From the NCBI RefSeq assembly GCF_900406815.1, contig NZ_OVCN01000004.1, forward strand, positions 124,001 through 188,000: a DNA stretch of 64,000 bases, in the 5' to 3' direction. The position numbers and the translations under genes were made by a program. Source of the DNA: Acinetobacter haemolyticus. Lineage in GTDB: Bacteria > Pseudomonadota > Gammaproteobacteria > Pseudomonadales > Moraxellaceae. Positions 18,411 to 27,933 of this stretch are shown in pieces. The notes beneath the pieces were generated by a model. That model worked only from the letters and a program-made list of their open reading frames with translations, did not search any database and was not told where the DNA came from. The first letter of the stretch is position 1. The number at the start of each line of letters is the position of its first letter.

Positions 18411-18875
18411 TCATTTCGTGGCAATACCATTCTCTTTAAGTTTTTCTAAGACAATCGAGGTGTTTAAATTACTCACACCAAAGTCACTTGAAGATAGTGT
18501 CCCGATCAGTTTGACCATCTCATCCAGATTTCGAACTGCAACTTTAAGTGCGAAGTCATAACTGCCTGTTAATTTATGAATATCTTTAACTGCAGGCTCG
18601 TGTAAAAGGAAATCAACAAATCGGTCATGGGTTGCATCATTATAATTCTGCAACTTCACTTCAATAATTCCCATGATAGGTGTCGGATCGGCACTCAAAG
18701 CAACCTGAGCATAATAACCAGTAATAATTTTTTTCTGTTCAAGTTGAATACGGCGACGTGAGCATTGAGAGGTAGATAATCCCACCAATTCAGCTAACTC
18801 TTGATTAGCCAAACGTCCATTTAACTGTAAATGATGAATAATTTTTCGGTCAAATTCATCCAGCTCTTCAATCAT
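18411..18875 (-). CDS. Lrp/AsnC-family transcriptional regulator
   Basis: This 154-residue protein starts with an Lrp-type winged helix (D-E-F-D-R-K-I-I-H-H-L-Q, then A-N-Q-E-L-A-E-L-V-G-L-S) and ends with a RAM/ACT-like ligand domain (about 65-150), including the typical G-S-Y-D-F-A-L-K-V. Such regulators usually respond to amino acids. The target is unknown; neighbours are a YitT-like membrane protein downstream and pncA upstream. The ATG at 18875 is preferred over one at 18938 because the helix-turn-helix follows immediately. Confidence 0.9.
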   Translation of the reverse strand: MIEELDEFDRKIIHHLQLNGRLANQELAELVGLSTSQCSRRRIQLEQKKIITGYYAQVALSADPTPIMGIIEVKLQNYNDATHDRFVDFLLHEPAVKDIHKLTGSYDFALKVAVRNLDEMVKLIGTLSSSDFGVSNLNTSIVLEKLKENGIATK

Positions 18876-18963
18876 AAAATTCTCAATTTTCAAATCTAGA
18901 TAGGCATGGGGGTAAAGTGTATAGGCGATATTCAACACTTCTCAAAAGTTTAACCTTTTGAGC

Positions 18964-19623
18964 CTAGTTGTCACGAGTTTCCGTGAAAATCAAATTCGAC
19001 TGAACCCGAATAATGCCGTTGGCTAACATTTGCTGCCATGCTTGTGATAAAGAACCATTCAAATCAATCGCCTTACAAGCATCTTCAATCACATAGGTTT
19101 TAAAGCCCAAATCCGCAGCATCAATCGCTGTCCACGCCACGCAAAAATCTGTAGCAATTCCAACAATATATACCGTATCGATCTGATGTTCTTTGAGGTA
19201 ACCATTCAATCCTGTCGGTGTTTGACGATCTGCTTCCATAAATGCAGAGTAACTATCAATATGCTGATGAAAACCTTTTCGAATGATCAACTGTGCTGTT
19301 GGGATCTGAAGGTCAGAATGAAATTCAGCATCATGTGTCCCTTGAACACAATGTTTGGGCCACAACACTTGAGTCCCATAACTCAATTCAATCGTCTCAA
19401 AGGGTTGCTTGTTTTGATGATTATCTGCAAAAGAAATATGCTGATCTGGATGCCAATCTTGCGTCAGTACCACATGTTCAAACTTAGGCGCAAGTTGATT
19501 AATCAAGGGAATAATTTGATCCGCATCGGCAACCGCTAGGTTTCCGCCAGGTGTGAAGCCATTTTGGACATCTACCACAATCAATGCAGCATTTTTCAAT
19601 AACGTTGATGTTTGATGACTCAC
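18964..19623 (-). CDS. pncA: Nicotinamidase
   Basis: It deamidates nicotinamide to nicotinate for NAD salvage and is the enzyme that activates pyrazinamide in susceptible bacteria. The 219-residue isochorismatase-fold protein has the catalytic triad visible as Asp18 (V-V-D-V-Q-N-G-F), Lys116 (R-K-G-F-H) and Cys161 (A-T-D-F-C-V), and metal ligands in D-W-H-P-D-Q-H. Its product is the substrate of PncB (4720-5955). The start follows a GAGCTGAGGGTGAG stretch that holds a usable ribosome binding site. Confidence 0.95.
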   Translation of the reverse strand: MSHQTSTLLKNAALIVVDVQNGFTPGGNLAVADADQIIPLINQLAPKFEHVVLTQDWHPDQHISFADNHQNKQPFETIELSYGTQVLWPKHCVQGTHDAEFHSDLQIPTAQLIIRKGFHQHIDSYSAFMEADRQTPTGLNGYLKEHQIDTVYIVGIATDFCVAWTAIDAADLGFKTYVIEDACKAIDLNGSLSQAWQQMLANGIIRVQSNLIFTETRDN

Positions 19624-19895
19624 CCTCAGCTCCTTACGTGAATTGTAACCCTGCTTATAGATCAGACTACACCGATCATCGCATTGATCATAACGAAATT
19701 CGTGGAAAGATGACTTAAAGTTTTCGACAGTTTCACCAAAGCATATTGTTCTTATGTCTCCGATCAGTCATAATTTGCATAATTGTCATTCAACTTCTAC
19801 TCTATTGTTGAACGACGAATCAAAATACTGCATCCATCCCATATTCGTTTTTAATTATCTCAATCTCGGATGGAAAAATAGGATATTTTTTTAAA

Positions 19896-20789
19896 ATGAC
19901 TCAGCTAGCACAGAATATTCAAGGCTCAATTGTCGCACTCGTCACCCCTATGTTTGAAGATGGTCGCGTAGATTGGAAGAGCCTTGAGAAGCTCGTTGAG
20001 TGGCACATCCAACAAGGTACACATAGTATTGTTGCTGTTGGCACAACGGGCGAAGCGTCTACATTAAGCATGGAAGAACATACACAAGTCATTAAAGAAG
20101 TGATTCGTGTGGCCAATAAACGCATCCCGATTATTGCAGGTACAGGTGCAAACTCAACTCACGAAGCGATTGAACTGACAAAAGCAGCCAAAGAACTTGG
20201 CGCTGATGCAGCTTTGCTTGTGACTCCATATTATAATAAACCGACCCAAGAGGGCCTATATCAACACTATAAGGCAATTGCTGAAGCTGTTGATCTTCCA
20301 CAAATTCTTTATAATGTTCCAGGTCGTACTGGCGTTGATATGCAGAACGAAACAGTGATTCGTCTTGCTGATGTAAAAAACATTGTCGGAATTAAAGATG
20401 CAACGGGTGACGTGCCACGCGGTAAAGCATTGATTGATGGCTTAAATGGTAAAATCGCCGTTTACTCTGGCGATGATGAAACTGCTTGGGAATTAATCTT
20501 GCTTGGTGCAAAAGGTAATATTTCAGTTACTGCCAATGTTGCACCTAAACAAATGAGCGACGTTTGTGAAGCAGCGCTCGCTGGCGATAAAGAAAAAGCG
20601 CAAAGTTTGAATCAACAAATTGCAAATCTACACAATATTTTGTTTTGCGAATCAAACCCAATTCCTGTGAAATGGGCATTGCATGAGATGGGATATATCG
20701 GAACGGGTGTACGCCTTCCATTAACCACTCTGGCAGAACAATATCGTGAACCTCTCCGCGCTGACTTAAAAGTTGCGGGAATTATTTAA
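19896..20789 (+). CDS. dapA: 4-hydroxy-tetrahydrodipicolinate synthase
   Basis: It condenses pyruvate with aspartate semialdehyde at the start of the lysine/diaminopimelate branch. The 297-residue TIM-barrel protein has the Schiff-base lysine Lys167 (G-I-K-D-A-T), Tyr139 (L-Y-N-V-P-G-R-T-G) and the G-T-T-G-E-A-S-T loop near residue 49. It is first in the dapA-bamC-purC order also seen in E. coli. AGGA lies 13 bases before the ATG, a rather long spacing. Confidence 0.97.
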   Translation: MTQLAQNIQGSIVALVTPMFEDGRVDWKSLEKLVEWHIQQGTHSIVAVGTTGEASTLSMEEHTQVIKEVIRVANKRIPIIAGTGANSTHEAIELTKAAKELGADAALLVTPYYNKPTQEGLYQHYKAIAEAVDLPQILYNVPGRTGVDMQNETVIRLADVKNIVGIKDATGDVPRGKALIDGLNGKIAVYSGDDETAWELILLGAKGNISVTANVAPKQMSDVCEAALAGDKEKAQSLNQQIANLHNILFCESNPIPVKWALHEMGYIGTGVRLPLTTLAEQYREPLRADLKVAGII

Positions 20790-20801
20790 TACGAGCAATT
20801 T

Positions 20802-21407
20802 ATGATGCAATTACGTGTTGGTATAGTCCTAGTCATTTCAGCATTGAGCTTGGCTGGTTGTGGTCGCTTTGCCTTAAATAATCACTCTTTAGATTATAAA
20901 AAAGCGGAAGCACTTGAACCACTCAAATTCCCTGAAGGAGCAGCGGTCAGACCATTTACGCCTTTGTATCCTGCCCCAACCGTGGACCCATTAGCGATCC
21001 AACATGCACCGAGTTTTGAAAATAAGACAGGCAAGCGCTATGCCTTACCACGTCCTGAGTCGATGCAAACGCCAGCAAGCAACCCAGATGATAACGTGGC
21101 GACACTCGGTCGCCCGCAACTGGTGATGGATGGAAACCGCAATCCATTACTGAAAGTTGAAGGCCCAACTGCTGCTGCATGGCAATATGCCTTTGCAACA
21201 TTAAATAGCCTTAACTACAAAGTGATTTCTCAAGCCAATAATGGCTACGAAGCAACGATTCAGGTTGACAACCAAACCTATGTGTTAAAGCTCTCTGCTG
21301 TGGGTTCAAACAACACCATCGCCCTATTTAAGCCTGACGCCACCTTTGCAGACCAAGCGGTTGCAACTGAAGTGTTAGCCCAGATTTACCAAAATTGGCC
21401 AGCCTAG
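20802..21407 (+). CDS. BamC/NlpB-like outer-membrane lipoprotein
   Basis: The 201-residue precursor begins with a lipoprotein signal ending in L-A-G-C (Cys20). The rest is soluble, with a Pro-rich stretch (about 48-75) and a C-terminal alpha/beta domain (about 110-200). Its place between dapA and purC is where E. coli has bamC, a component of the outer-membrane protein assembly complex; E. coli BamC is about 344 residues with two globular domains, so this homolog appears shortened. The identification rests mainly on lipobox and gene order. Confidence 0.75.
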   Translation: MMQLRVGIVLVISALSLAGCGRFALNNHSLDYKKAEALEPLKFPEGAAVRPFTPLYPAPTVDPLAIQHAPSFENKTGKRYALPRPESMQTPASNPDDNVATLGRPQLVMDGNRNPLLKVEGPTAAAWQYAFATLNSLNYKVISQANNGYEATIQVDNQTYVLKLSAVGSNNTIALFKPDATFADQAVATEVLAQIYQNWPA

Positions 21408-21442
21408 TCGTTTACTAGGCATATTTTTCAAAAGGTTCCCCC

Positions 21443-22162
21443 ATGTTAAAACAAACCTTGCTCTATACTGGTAAAGCAAAATCTGTATATGAGACAGATA
21501 ACGCTGATCATCTGATTTTAGTCTTTCGTGATGATGCCTCGGCATTTAATGGCGAAAAAATCGAGCAGCTAGATCGTAAAGGCAAGGTCAACAACCGTTT
21601 TAACGCCTTTATCATGGAAAAGTTGGCTGAAGCAGGAATCGAAACCCACTTCGAAAAATTACTTTCTCCTACTGAAGTGTTGGTTAAAAAGCTTCAGATG
21701 ATCCCTGTTGAGTGTGTGATCCGTAACTATGCTGCTGGTTCACTTTGCCGTCGCTTGGGCGTTGAAGAAGGTAAAGAGCTTACACCTCCTACATTTGAGT
21801 TGTTCTTCAAAGATGACGCACTTGGCGATCCAATGGTCAATGAGTCACAAGCCATTGCTTTAGGCTGGGCCACTGCTGATCAACTTGAAAAAATGAAAGA
21901 ACTTACTTACCAAGTAAATGATGTGCTTAAAGCATTATTCGACGCGGGTAATATGATCCTTGTTGATTTCAAACTTGAATTTGGTGTGTTCCACGATCGC
22001 ATCGTACTGGGTGATGAATTCTCTCCAGACGGTTGCCGTTTATGGGATAAAGACACCAAGAAGAAATTAGATAAAGATCGTTTCCGCCAAGGTCTAGGTG
22101 GTGTGGTTGAAGCTTATGAAGAAGTTGCAGCACGTTTAGGCATTAATTTAGATGACCTTTAA
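21443..22162 (+). CDS. purC: SAICAR synthetase
   Basis: Phosphoribosylaminoimidazole-succinocarboxamide synthase couples CAIR and aspartate in purine synthesis. The 239-residue protein has Y-T-G-K-A-K-S-V-Y near residue 8, the signature [14 protein letters not shown] (about 92-105) and L-V-D-F-K-L-E-F-G. Length is normal. It is last in the dapA run and followed by a strong terminator. Confidence 0.97.
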   Translation: MLKQTLLYTGKAKSVYETDNADHLILVFRDDASAFNGEKIEQLDRKGKVNNRFNAFIMEKLAEAGIETHFEKLLSPTEVLVKKLQMIPVECVIRNYAAGSLCRRLGVEEGKELTPPTFELFFKDDALGDPMVNESQAIALGWATADQLEKMKELTYQVNDVLKALFDAGNMILVDFKLEFGVFHDRIVLGDEFSPDGCRLWDKDTKKKLDKDRFRQGLGGVVEAYEEVAARLGINLDDL

Positions 22163-22175
22163 ACAATACTAAAAT

Positions 22176-22204
22176 AAAAAAACCAGCATTTGCTGGTTTT
22201 TTTA
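22176..22204. terminator. Terminator after purC
   Basis: The stem AACCAGCA / TGCTGGTT (22181-22188, 22191-22198) is flanked by A5 and T7. It serves the convergent purC and yddG-like genes. Confidence 0.85.
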
Positions 22205-22240
22205 TGGCAGTTTAAAAGGGTTAGCCTCTTTAAACAGAAC

Positions 22241-23128
22241 TTAATTATTTCTTGCCCTAGTCGAAAGCCAACATAAGATTGATCCGATACAGACCATAAA
22301 TGCGCCATACCAAAACGATAGCCCGAGTGGCGTACTCAGTATAAGTGCCGCAAAAAATGCAGAGAGCACAGGAATAAAATAAGAAGCACCAGCCAATAAA
22401 GTTACATTGCCATGTAAAATCCCAACATTCCAAGCTGCATAACCAAAACCCATGGCTGCAGCCGCCATAATCAATGCAACAGAGGATGACCAATCGAAAC
22501 TAAATCCGCCTCCACCCATCAACAGATATTTAATCCAAAGTACAACCGCGACCAGCATAAAAAACAAAGTGATGCCATTTGCTCCCTGTGCAATTCTGGC
22601 AGTCAAAGTACAATAAGCCGCCCATAAAAGCGTTCCCACAAAGGCTAAACCATAACTCAGTGGGTTGTTCTGAATATTGCCCAACATACTAGGTAAATCA
22701 AAACCTTGATCTCCCCCCAAAACCCAACCTATACCCAAGAGAGAAATTGCAAAACCAGGAATAATTAAGACATTGGCTTTCTGTTGATTAAACAAAATTG
22801 CAGCGACCATGGTAAACGTAGGCCAGAGATAATTCACCATTCCCACTTCAATCGCTTGTCTGTTATTTTGGCTATAACCAATTGAAAGTGACAAACATAT
22901 TTCATAGGTAACAAATAATAGGCTGCCCCAAATTAAATAGGTTTTTGGAAAACTTTTAAGTTGAACCCAGCCCACAGAAAACAATAAAAATACTGATGCG
23001 AGTGTATAAATCAGCGCTGCGCCGCCCACCGCACCAAAGTGAGCACTGACATCTTTAATCAAGGCAACGATCAAACTCCATAGCAAGATCGCAACTAATC
23101 CAATGAGTGTGGCTTTTTTTGGGTTCAT
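22241..23128 (-). CDS. yddG: YddG-like aromatic amino acid exporter (EamA/DMT family)
   Basis: This 295-residue protein has ten hydrophobic segments and two EamA repeats. It follows E. coli YddG closely by memory: K-A-T-L-I-G-L at the start, S-L-L-F-V-T-Y-E-I-C-L, I-E-V-G-M-V-N-Y-L-W-P, V-L-G-G-D, and A-A-W-N-V-G-I-L-H-G-N-V-T near the end. YddG exports aromatic amino acids and some toxic analogues. The ATG overlaps the rarA stop (TAATG), so the two are coupled. A longer in-frame start at 23155 lies inside rarA and is less likely. Confidence 0.9.
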   Translation of the reverse strand: MNPKKATLIGLVAILLWSLIVALIKDVSAHFGAVGGAALIYTLASVFLLFSVGWVQLKSFPKTYLIWGSLLFVTYEICLSLSIGYSQNNRQAIEVGMVNYLWPTFTMVAAILFNQQKANVLIIPGFAISLLGIGWVLGGDQGFDLPSMLGNIQNNPLSYGLAFVGTLLWAAYCTLTARIAQGANGITLFFMLVAVVLWIKYLLMGGGGFSFDWSSSVALIMAAAAMGFGYAAWNVGILHGNVTLLAGASYFIPVLSAFFAALILSTPLGLSFWYGAFMVCIGSILCWLSTRARNN

Positions 23129-24408
23129 TATTGCGACTGTTGCTCTTGTTGCCAACGTCGTTGCTGCAAGCGTTCAGCTTCAACTTCACGTTTATTTAAG
23201 GCACGCTCATACAACTTCGTACCACGCAATTCAGGCGGCAGATATTCCTGTAATACAAAATGTTCAGGATAATTATGCGGATACAAATAATCCACGCCAT
23301 AGCCCTGCTGCTTCATCAACTTGGTAGGCGCATTACGTAAATGTAATGGCACAGGTAAATTCGCCGTTTTTTCTGCCAGTTCAAGCGCACGATTGATCGC
23401 CAAATAAGTGCTATTACTCTTCGGACTAGTCGCTAAATAAACTGCACACTGCCCTAAGATAATACGCGCCTCAGGCATACCTACGGCTTGCACCGAGCGG
23501 AAACATTCACCTGCTAACAATAATGCATTTGGATTAGAGTTGCCGATATCTTCCGATGCCGCTATCAACATACGACGCGCGATAAATACAGGATCTTCAC
23601 CACCTTTGAGCATACGTGCCATCCAGTACAACGTTGCGTCTGGATCACTACCACGGATTGATTTGATAAATGCTGAAACCAAATCATAATGCTGCTCACC
23701 CGATTTGTCATAACGGGCAATATTCTGCTGTGCCACTTTGACCACGATCGCATTGGTGACAATATTCTCAACATCTGCCTCAAAGGTGCTGGCAATTAAA
23801 TCAATCAGATTGAGCGCCTTACGTGCATCTCCTGCAGCGAATTGAATCAGCGCATCATATTCCTCAATCTGAATAAAACGTTCTTTAAGAAACTTATCGC
23901 TCTGAATGGCTTTGTTGAGCAAGGTTTGAATCGCTTCAGCGTCCAAACTATTCAACGTATAAACCTGACAACGTGACAATAACGCGCTATTGACCTCAAA
24001 GGATGGATTCTCTGTGGTCGCTCCAATGAGAGTAATCTTGCCTTTCTCAACCGCATTCAATAAAGCATCCTGCTGCGATTTATTAAAGCGATGAATCTCA
24101 TCAATAAACACTACAGGTGTCAGTAAATCACCGCTTTCAGCAATAATTTCACGTAACTCTTTTACCCCAGTATTGAGCGCAGATAAGCTAATAAAAGGAC
24201 GATCTACAGCTTGGGCCAATAATAACGCGATGGTGGTTTTTCCTACCCCTGGCGGTCCCCAGAAAATAATCGAAGGCAAATGCCCCTGATCAATCATCTG
24301 ACGTAAAGGTGCATTGTCGCCCAGCAAATGATCTTGTCCAATAATTTCTGACAAATCACGAGGGCGTAAACGTTCAGGTAAAGGAATATGCGTATCTGAC
24401 ATCATCAC
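23128..24408 (-). CDS. rarA: Replication-associated recombination protein RarA
   Basis: RarA (MgsA) is a clamp-loader-like AAA+ ATPase acting at stalled replication forks. The 426-residue protein has Walker A G-P-P-G-V-G-K-T (51-58), Walker B with D-E-I-H (103-106), a sensor-1 region A-T-T-E-N-P-S-F and the C-terminal MgsA tetramerisation domain. Three tandem Met codons leave the start ambiguous by six bases. A perfect dyad TTGTGTC-T-GACACAA lies just upstream (24437-24451). Confidence 0.95.
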   Translation of the reverse strand: MMMSDTHIPLPERLRPRDLSEIIGQDHLLGDNAPLRQMIDQGHLPSIIFWGPPGVGKTTIALLLAQAVDRPFISLSALNTGVKELREIIAESGDLLTPVVFIDEIHRFNKSQQDALLNAVEKGKITLIGATTENPSFEVNSALLSRCQVYTLNSLDAEAIQTLLNKAIQSDKFLKERFIQIEEYDALIQFAAGDARKALNLIDLIASTFEADVENIVTNAIVVKVAQQNIARYDKSGEQHYDLVSAFIKSIRGSDPDATLYWMARMLKGGEDPVFIARRMLIAASEDIGNSNPNALLLAGECFRSVQAVGMPEARIILGQCAVYLATSPKSNSTYLAINRALELAEKTANLPVPLHLRNAPTKLMKQQGYGVDYLYPHNYPEHFVLQEYLPPELRGTKLYERALNKREVEAERLQQRRWQQEQQSQ

Positions 24409-24436
24409 TGGCTTTATGCTGTTTTGTCCTAGTCTA

Positions 24437-24451
24437 TTGTGTCTGACACAA
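24437..24451. promoter_or_regulatory. 15-bp perfect dyad upstream of rarA
   Basis: TTGTGTC (24437-24443), one T, then GACACAA (24445-24451). It sits in the 77-base gap between the beta-lactamase gene and rarA. The size and symmetry suit an operator for a dimeric repressor; lack of a T run argues against a terminator. The binding protein is unknown. Confidence 0.35.
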
Positions 24452-24485
24452 ATCTACAATTTGAATCTGCACTCACTGCGTCATC

Positions 24486-25673
24486 CTATTGCGCAGTGTT
24501 GCGCTGAGTCAGTTGCTGTATCACGTTGTAACTGGCTTTGATGCGTTCTTCATTCGGGAAATTGGTATTGGCTAACATCACAATCCCGATTTTTTGTTGT
24601 GGAATAAAAGCCGCATAGGCACCAAAACCATTGGTGGAACCTGTTTTATTAAAATAGGTTGCGGGTGATGCAAGTTTAGGATGTTTAATCGGAGTAATCG
24701 CATGGCTTTCCAGTGCCATTTTGCTTGAATTGCCTTCTAACAAGGTTTCTAATTTCACAGGATAAGCATATTGCTCCCAACCCAAACCTTGTGTCATTGC
24801 ACCCACTTTAAAATATCCCACATGGGTAAGTTCAATCGCTTGACGCATCGGCTGCTTTAACTGCTGAACACTGATTTGTGCATCCAGAAACTTGAGCATA
24901 TCGGCGCTGCAGCTTTTTACCCCATATGCCTCAGCATCAAACATACCCGCAGAGACACGCATCGCTTGGTCATTTTTATATCCCCAAGCATATTGTGGCA
25001 TGTGCGGTTCAGGTACATTGATAAAACTTTGTGTCATTCCCAATTGAGGAAAAAGCGTTTTCTCAACCAAGTCTGCATAAGGTTTTTTCATTGCTAAAGC
25101 CGTCACATAGCCCATCAAACCAATACTCGGATTGGAGTATTGACGCGCGGCTCCGATGTTTGTTTTGGATTGCCAGCCCTGAAAATACTTAATCATATCC
25201 TCCTGTTTCACGACATGATCAGGAAATTGCAGTGGGAAGCCTCCAGCGTTATATGTGCCTAAATTCAATAATGTCGCTTGATTTACGGCTGTATTTTTTA
25301 ATTCAGGAAAATACTGGGCAGGATGATCAGTCAATGAGAGTTGCCCAGTTGCTTGTGCATAAGCTGCTAAAGTAGCGTTAAAAGTTTTACTGACCGAGCC
25401 CAATTCAAATAAGGTATGCTTACTCACAGCTTGCTGACTTTGTTTAGAGGCTACCCCATAATTGACGAAATAGTGTTGACCATTCAAGGTCACTGCAACT
25501 GCCATTCCAGGGATTTTATATTGCGCCAATAAAGGTTTAAACTGCTGATCAATCATAGCTTTTACCTGTTGCTCAGTCAGGTTTTTAGCCCAGAGCGCTG
25601 AACTAAAAGATAATAGTCCAGCAACCATCAGCAATTTTTTTAAAGTTCTCGAAAAGTCATTCGGCTTAGTCAT
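24486..25673 (-). CDS. Class C beta-lactamase, ADC-like
   Basis: This 395-residue AmpC-type serine beta-lactamase hydrolyses cephalosporins and penicillins in the periplasm. It shows a signal peptide cleaved near A-L-W-A (26-29), the S-V-S-K active site (Ser93, Lys96), Y-S-N (Tyr179) and K-T-G (343-345). The C-terminal N-E-E-R-I-K-A-S-Y and K-T-G-S-T-N-G-F-G are shared with Acinetobacter ADC enzymes, but many other stretches differ from the A. baumannii sequence as I recall it, so this is a divergent homolog. It lies 25 bases after a sugar dehydrogenase gene on the same strand, with no room for its own promoter in that gap. No ampR and no IS element are adjacent. Confidence 0.93.
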   Translation of the reverse strand: MTKPNDFSRTLKKLLMVAGLLSFSSALWAKNLTEQQVKAMIDQQFKPLLAQYKIPGMAVAVTLNGQHYFVNYGVASKQSQQAVSKHTLFELGSVSKTFNATLAAYAQATGQLSLTDHPAQYFPELKNTAVNQATLLNLGTYNAGGFPLQFPDHVVKQEDMIKYFQGWQSKTNIGAARQYSNPSIGLMGYVTALAMKKPYADLVEKTLFPQLGMTQSFINVPEPHMPQYAWGYKNDQAMRVSAGMFDAEAYGVKSCSADMLKFLDAQISVQQLKQPMRQAIELTHVGYFKVGAMTQGLGWEQYAYPVKLETLLEGNSSKMALESHAITPIKHPKLASPATYFNKTGSTNGFGAYAAFIPQQKIGIVMLANTNFPNEERIKASYNVIQQLTQRNTAQ

Positions 25674-25698
25674 TCATCATTTCACTTTAAGTTAAGAT

Positions 25699-26859
25699 TT
25701 AATTCGCATTGAGCTTGAGTAATTTTGCTTGTGGTCCATCTTCAATGACCCAAATCGATCCATCTTGGGCCTGATGTAAACCACGGATTCGTTGTTTCAT
25801 ATCTAAACGTTGCACTTCTTTAACAGGCTGTGCATTGAGGTCCACCACAACAATAGATTTCGAAGATAAACCGCCAATCAAAGCTTTTTGTTGCCATAAT
25901 GGAAATTGTTTACCTGTATAAACGATCATGCTTGAAGGTGAGATTACAGGTGTCCAATCAATTTCAGGCGCTTTGAATTCGGGTCGGGTGCGATGGTCTG
26001 GAATCGGCAAACCTGAATAATGATTGCCATTTGAAACAATTGGATAACCATAATTTGCACCTTTGACAATAAGGTTCAGCTCATCCCCTCCTTCTGGTCC
26101 CATTTCAGCGACCCAAAGTTGTCCCTGAGTATCAAATGCGATACCAAGCGGATTACGATGTCCTAATGACCAAATTTCAGCACTCACGCCACCTTGTTGA
26201 CTAAATGGATTACCCTCAGCAGGCGTGCCATCTTCATTTAAACGTAATACCTTACCAAGGTTGCTTTTCATATCTTGAGCAGGGTCAAACTTCTGTCTTT
26301 CCCCCGAACCCACCCACAATTTTCCATCTGCACCAAATACCATGCGATGTCCATAATGTCCCTGTCCTGACACCTTTGGAACTTGTTGCCAAATTACCTT
26401 TAGATCACTGAGTTTAGGTTGTGTGGCATTGGACAAATCGAGTTTGGCACGGGAAATAACAGCCCCATATCCGCCTTGACCTTTTACCGCATAACTCAGA
26501 TAAATCCAGTGATTATTCTGAAAATCAGGATGCAGAATCACATCCCCCAAACCACCTTGTCCACCATAACTGACGGTTGGAACGCCCTCCACATTGAGAC
26601 TTTGTTTGGTCGCAGGATCGAATATTTTTAACTGACCTCGACGCTCTGTAATCAACAAGCGTTGATCAGGGAGTGATGTAATTGCCCAAGGCTCATTAAA
26701 TTGTGCAATATTTTCTATACGATATGTTTGCAGACTAGCTTGTGTGCTGTGTTGTGTTGTATTTTGATCGGTGGTTTTAGGAGTGCTATTGTTTGCACCG
26801 CAGGCCTGTAAAAATAAAAAACCTCCACATAAAAGTGGGGTGACGATATATTTGATCAT
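25699..26859 (-). CDS. PQQ-dependent sugar dehydrogenase-like lipoprotein
   Basis: This 386-residue protein has a lipoprotein signal ending L-Q-A-C (Cys20), then a linker and a six-bladed beta-propeller of the soluble glucose dehydrogenase/YliI type (pfam GSDH). Visible motifs are G-G-Q-G-G-L-G-D-V, L-H-P-D-F, G-H-R-N-P-L-G-I-A-F and P-E-G-G-D-E-L-N. Such enzymes oxidise aldose sugars using PQQ at the periplasmic face. The physiological substrate is unknown. It is probably first in an operon with the beta-lactamase gene. Confidence 0.88.
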   Translation of the reverse strand: MIKYIVTPLLCGGFLFLQACGANNSTPKTTDQNTTQHSTQASLQTYRIENIAQFNEPWAITSLPDQRLLITERRGQLKIFDPATKQSLNVEGVPTVSYGGQGGLGDVILHPDFQNNHWIYLSYAVKGQGGYGAVISRAKLDLSNATQPKLSDLKVIWQQVPKVSGQGHYGHRMVFGADGKLWVGSGERQKFDPAQDMKSNLGKVLRLNEDGTPAEGNPFSQQGGVSAEIWSLGHRNPLGIAFDTQGQLWVAEMGPEGGDELNLIVKGANYGYPIVSNGNHYSGLPIPDHRTRPEFKAPEIDWTPVISPSSMIVYTGKQFPLWQQKALIGGLSSKSIVVVDLNAQPVKEVQRLDMKQRIRGLHQAQDGSIWVIEDGPQAKLLKLNAN

Positions 26860-26973
26860 TCCCTCTCTCCCTCTTATTTTCTCTTCTCATACTACGGGGA
26901 TTTATTTAAAAAACTGCTATAAAAGTGTTGTTTTTATTATACCTAGTCATTCCGCTAAAAATGACAAACGCAA

Positions 26974-27426
26974 TTAACGAACCCAGCGCACAATATAGTC
27001 TTCGATTTGTTCTTCATCGACGTCATTTTCAGAAATACAACGACCAGCGACTGATTTTTTCGCATTAATAACGCTTTTGCGTGACCCTGTCACCAGATAA
27101 TGCCATGACGGTAAGTTTTTACCTTCATTCAAACGACGATAGGCACAACTCGATGGTAACCATGAAATATCCTGTAATTGCTCAAAGGTGAGCTGGATAC
27201 AGTCAGGAACTTGTTGCTGTCGATTTGGATAGTCTGAACATTGAGCCGTTTTACAATCTAATAGCTTACAGGCCACCTTGGTATATTCAACCTCAGCGGT
27301 GTCTTCATCTTCCAATTTGATCAGGCAGCACAATCCACAACCATCACATAAGGCTTCCCATTCCGCTGGATTCAGCTGATCAAGCGGATATTGTTTCCAA
27401 AAGTTCGGGCGGAGCACAGTGGACAT
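26974..27426 (-). CDS. YcgN-like cysteine-cluster protein (UPF0260)
   Basis: This 150-residue protein carries C-D-G-C-G-L-C-C (about residues 21-28) and further cysteines in V-A-C-K-L-L-D-C-K-T-A-Q-C and C-A-Y-R-R-L, the UPF0260/CxxCxxCC pattern suggesting zinc or iron-sulfur binding. Function is unknown. I chose the ATG at 27426 (M-S-T-V-L-R-P), which places the family N-terminus directly; longer in-frame starts at 27480 and 27459 are possible. Confidence 0.85.
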   Translation of the reverse strand: MSTVLRPNFWKQYPLDQLNPAEWEALCDGCGLCCLIKLEDEDTAEVEYTKVACKLLDCKTAQCSDYPNRQQQVPDCIQLTFEQLQDISWLPSSCAYRRLNEGKNLPSWHYLVTGSRKSVINAKKSVAGRCISENDVDEEQIEDYIVRWVR

Positions 27427-27613
27427 GATGGTATTTTTAGTTTCAAGCGAGCATGTCATTATAGCATTTTTGTGACACATTCTTTATTTAATCAACACAT
27501 TTCACCTATTGAACAGTATGTGATCGAACATTCGTACCACAGAAACACAATATATGGATAAAAAATATACAGTAGTATAGTTAGAGAAATAACTAAAAAT
27601 AGGAGATTACAAT

Positions 27614-27772
27614 ATGTTCCGTTGGGCTATTATTTTTGCTGTGATTGCATTAATTGCAAGTCTACTCGGCTTTGGTGGAGTGGCAGGTTTATCCAAAGAC
27701 TTTGCCGTTATCTTACTTATTATTGCAGTCATCTTGGCCGTAGTAGGTTTCATATCACGTGGCAGAGTTTAG
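27614..27772 (+). CDS. DUF1328-type small membrane protein
   Basis: This 52-residue protein begins M-F-R-W-A-I-I-F-A and ends in G-F-I-S-R-G-R-V. Two hydrophobic helices (about 3-20 and 31-47) flank [12 protein letters not shown], the pattern of the YtjA/DUF1328 family of stress-associated inner-membrane peptides. AGGAG at 27600-27604 is a good ribosome binding site. A strong terminator follows at 27788, so it is a single-gene unit. Function is not known. Confidence 0.85.
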   Translation: MFRWAIIFAVIALIASLLGFGGVAGLSKDFAVILLIIAVILAVVGFISRGRV

Positions 27773-27787
27773 AGCTATTCAATTTAA

Positions 27788-27821
27788 AAAAAAAGAAGAA
27801 TCGAGAGATTCTTCTTTTTTT
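27788..27821 (+). terminator. Terminator after the DUF1328 gene
   Basis: AAGAAGAATC (27793-27802) and GATTCTTCTT (27807-27816) pair perfectly around a GAGA tetraloop, followed by T7. Confidence 0.9.
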
Positions 27822-27933
27822 ATGCCTAAAAATTCAGTTACCAAGATACTCATTTTTGGTGTTTTACGATGCCATCGGTGAGGTGATTTTATGTTTTAAT
27901 CAAAACGTTTTAAAAAAAGACTAGGATTTTAAA

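Noticed and set aside
24486..25673. Acquired beta-lactamase on a mobile element
   Set aside because: No insertion sequence, integron site or transposase flanks it; the gene sits among chromosomal housekeeping genes.
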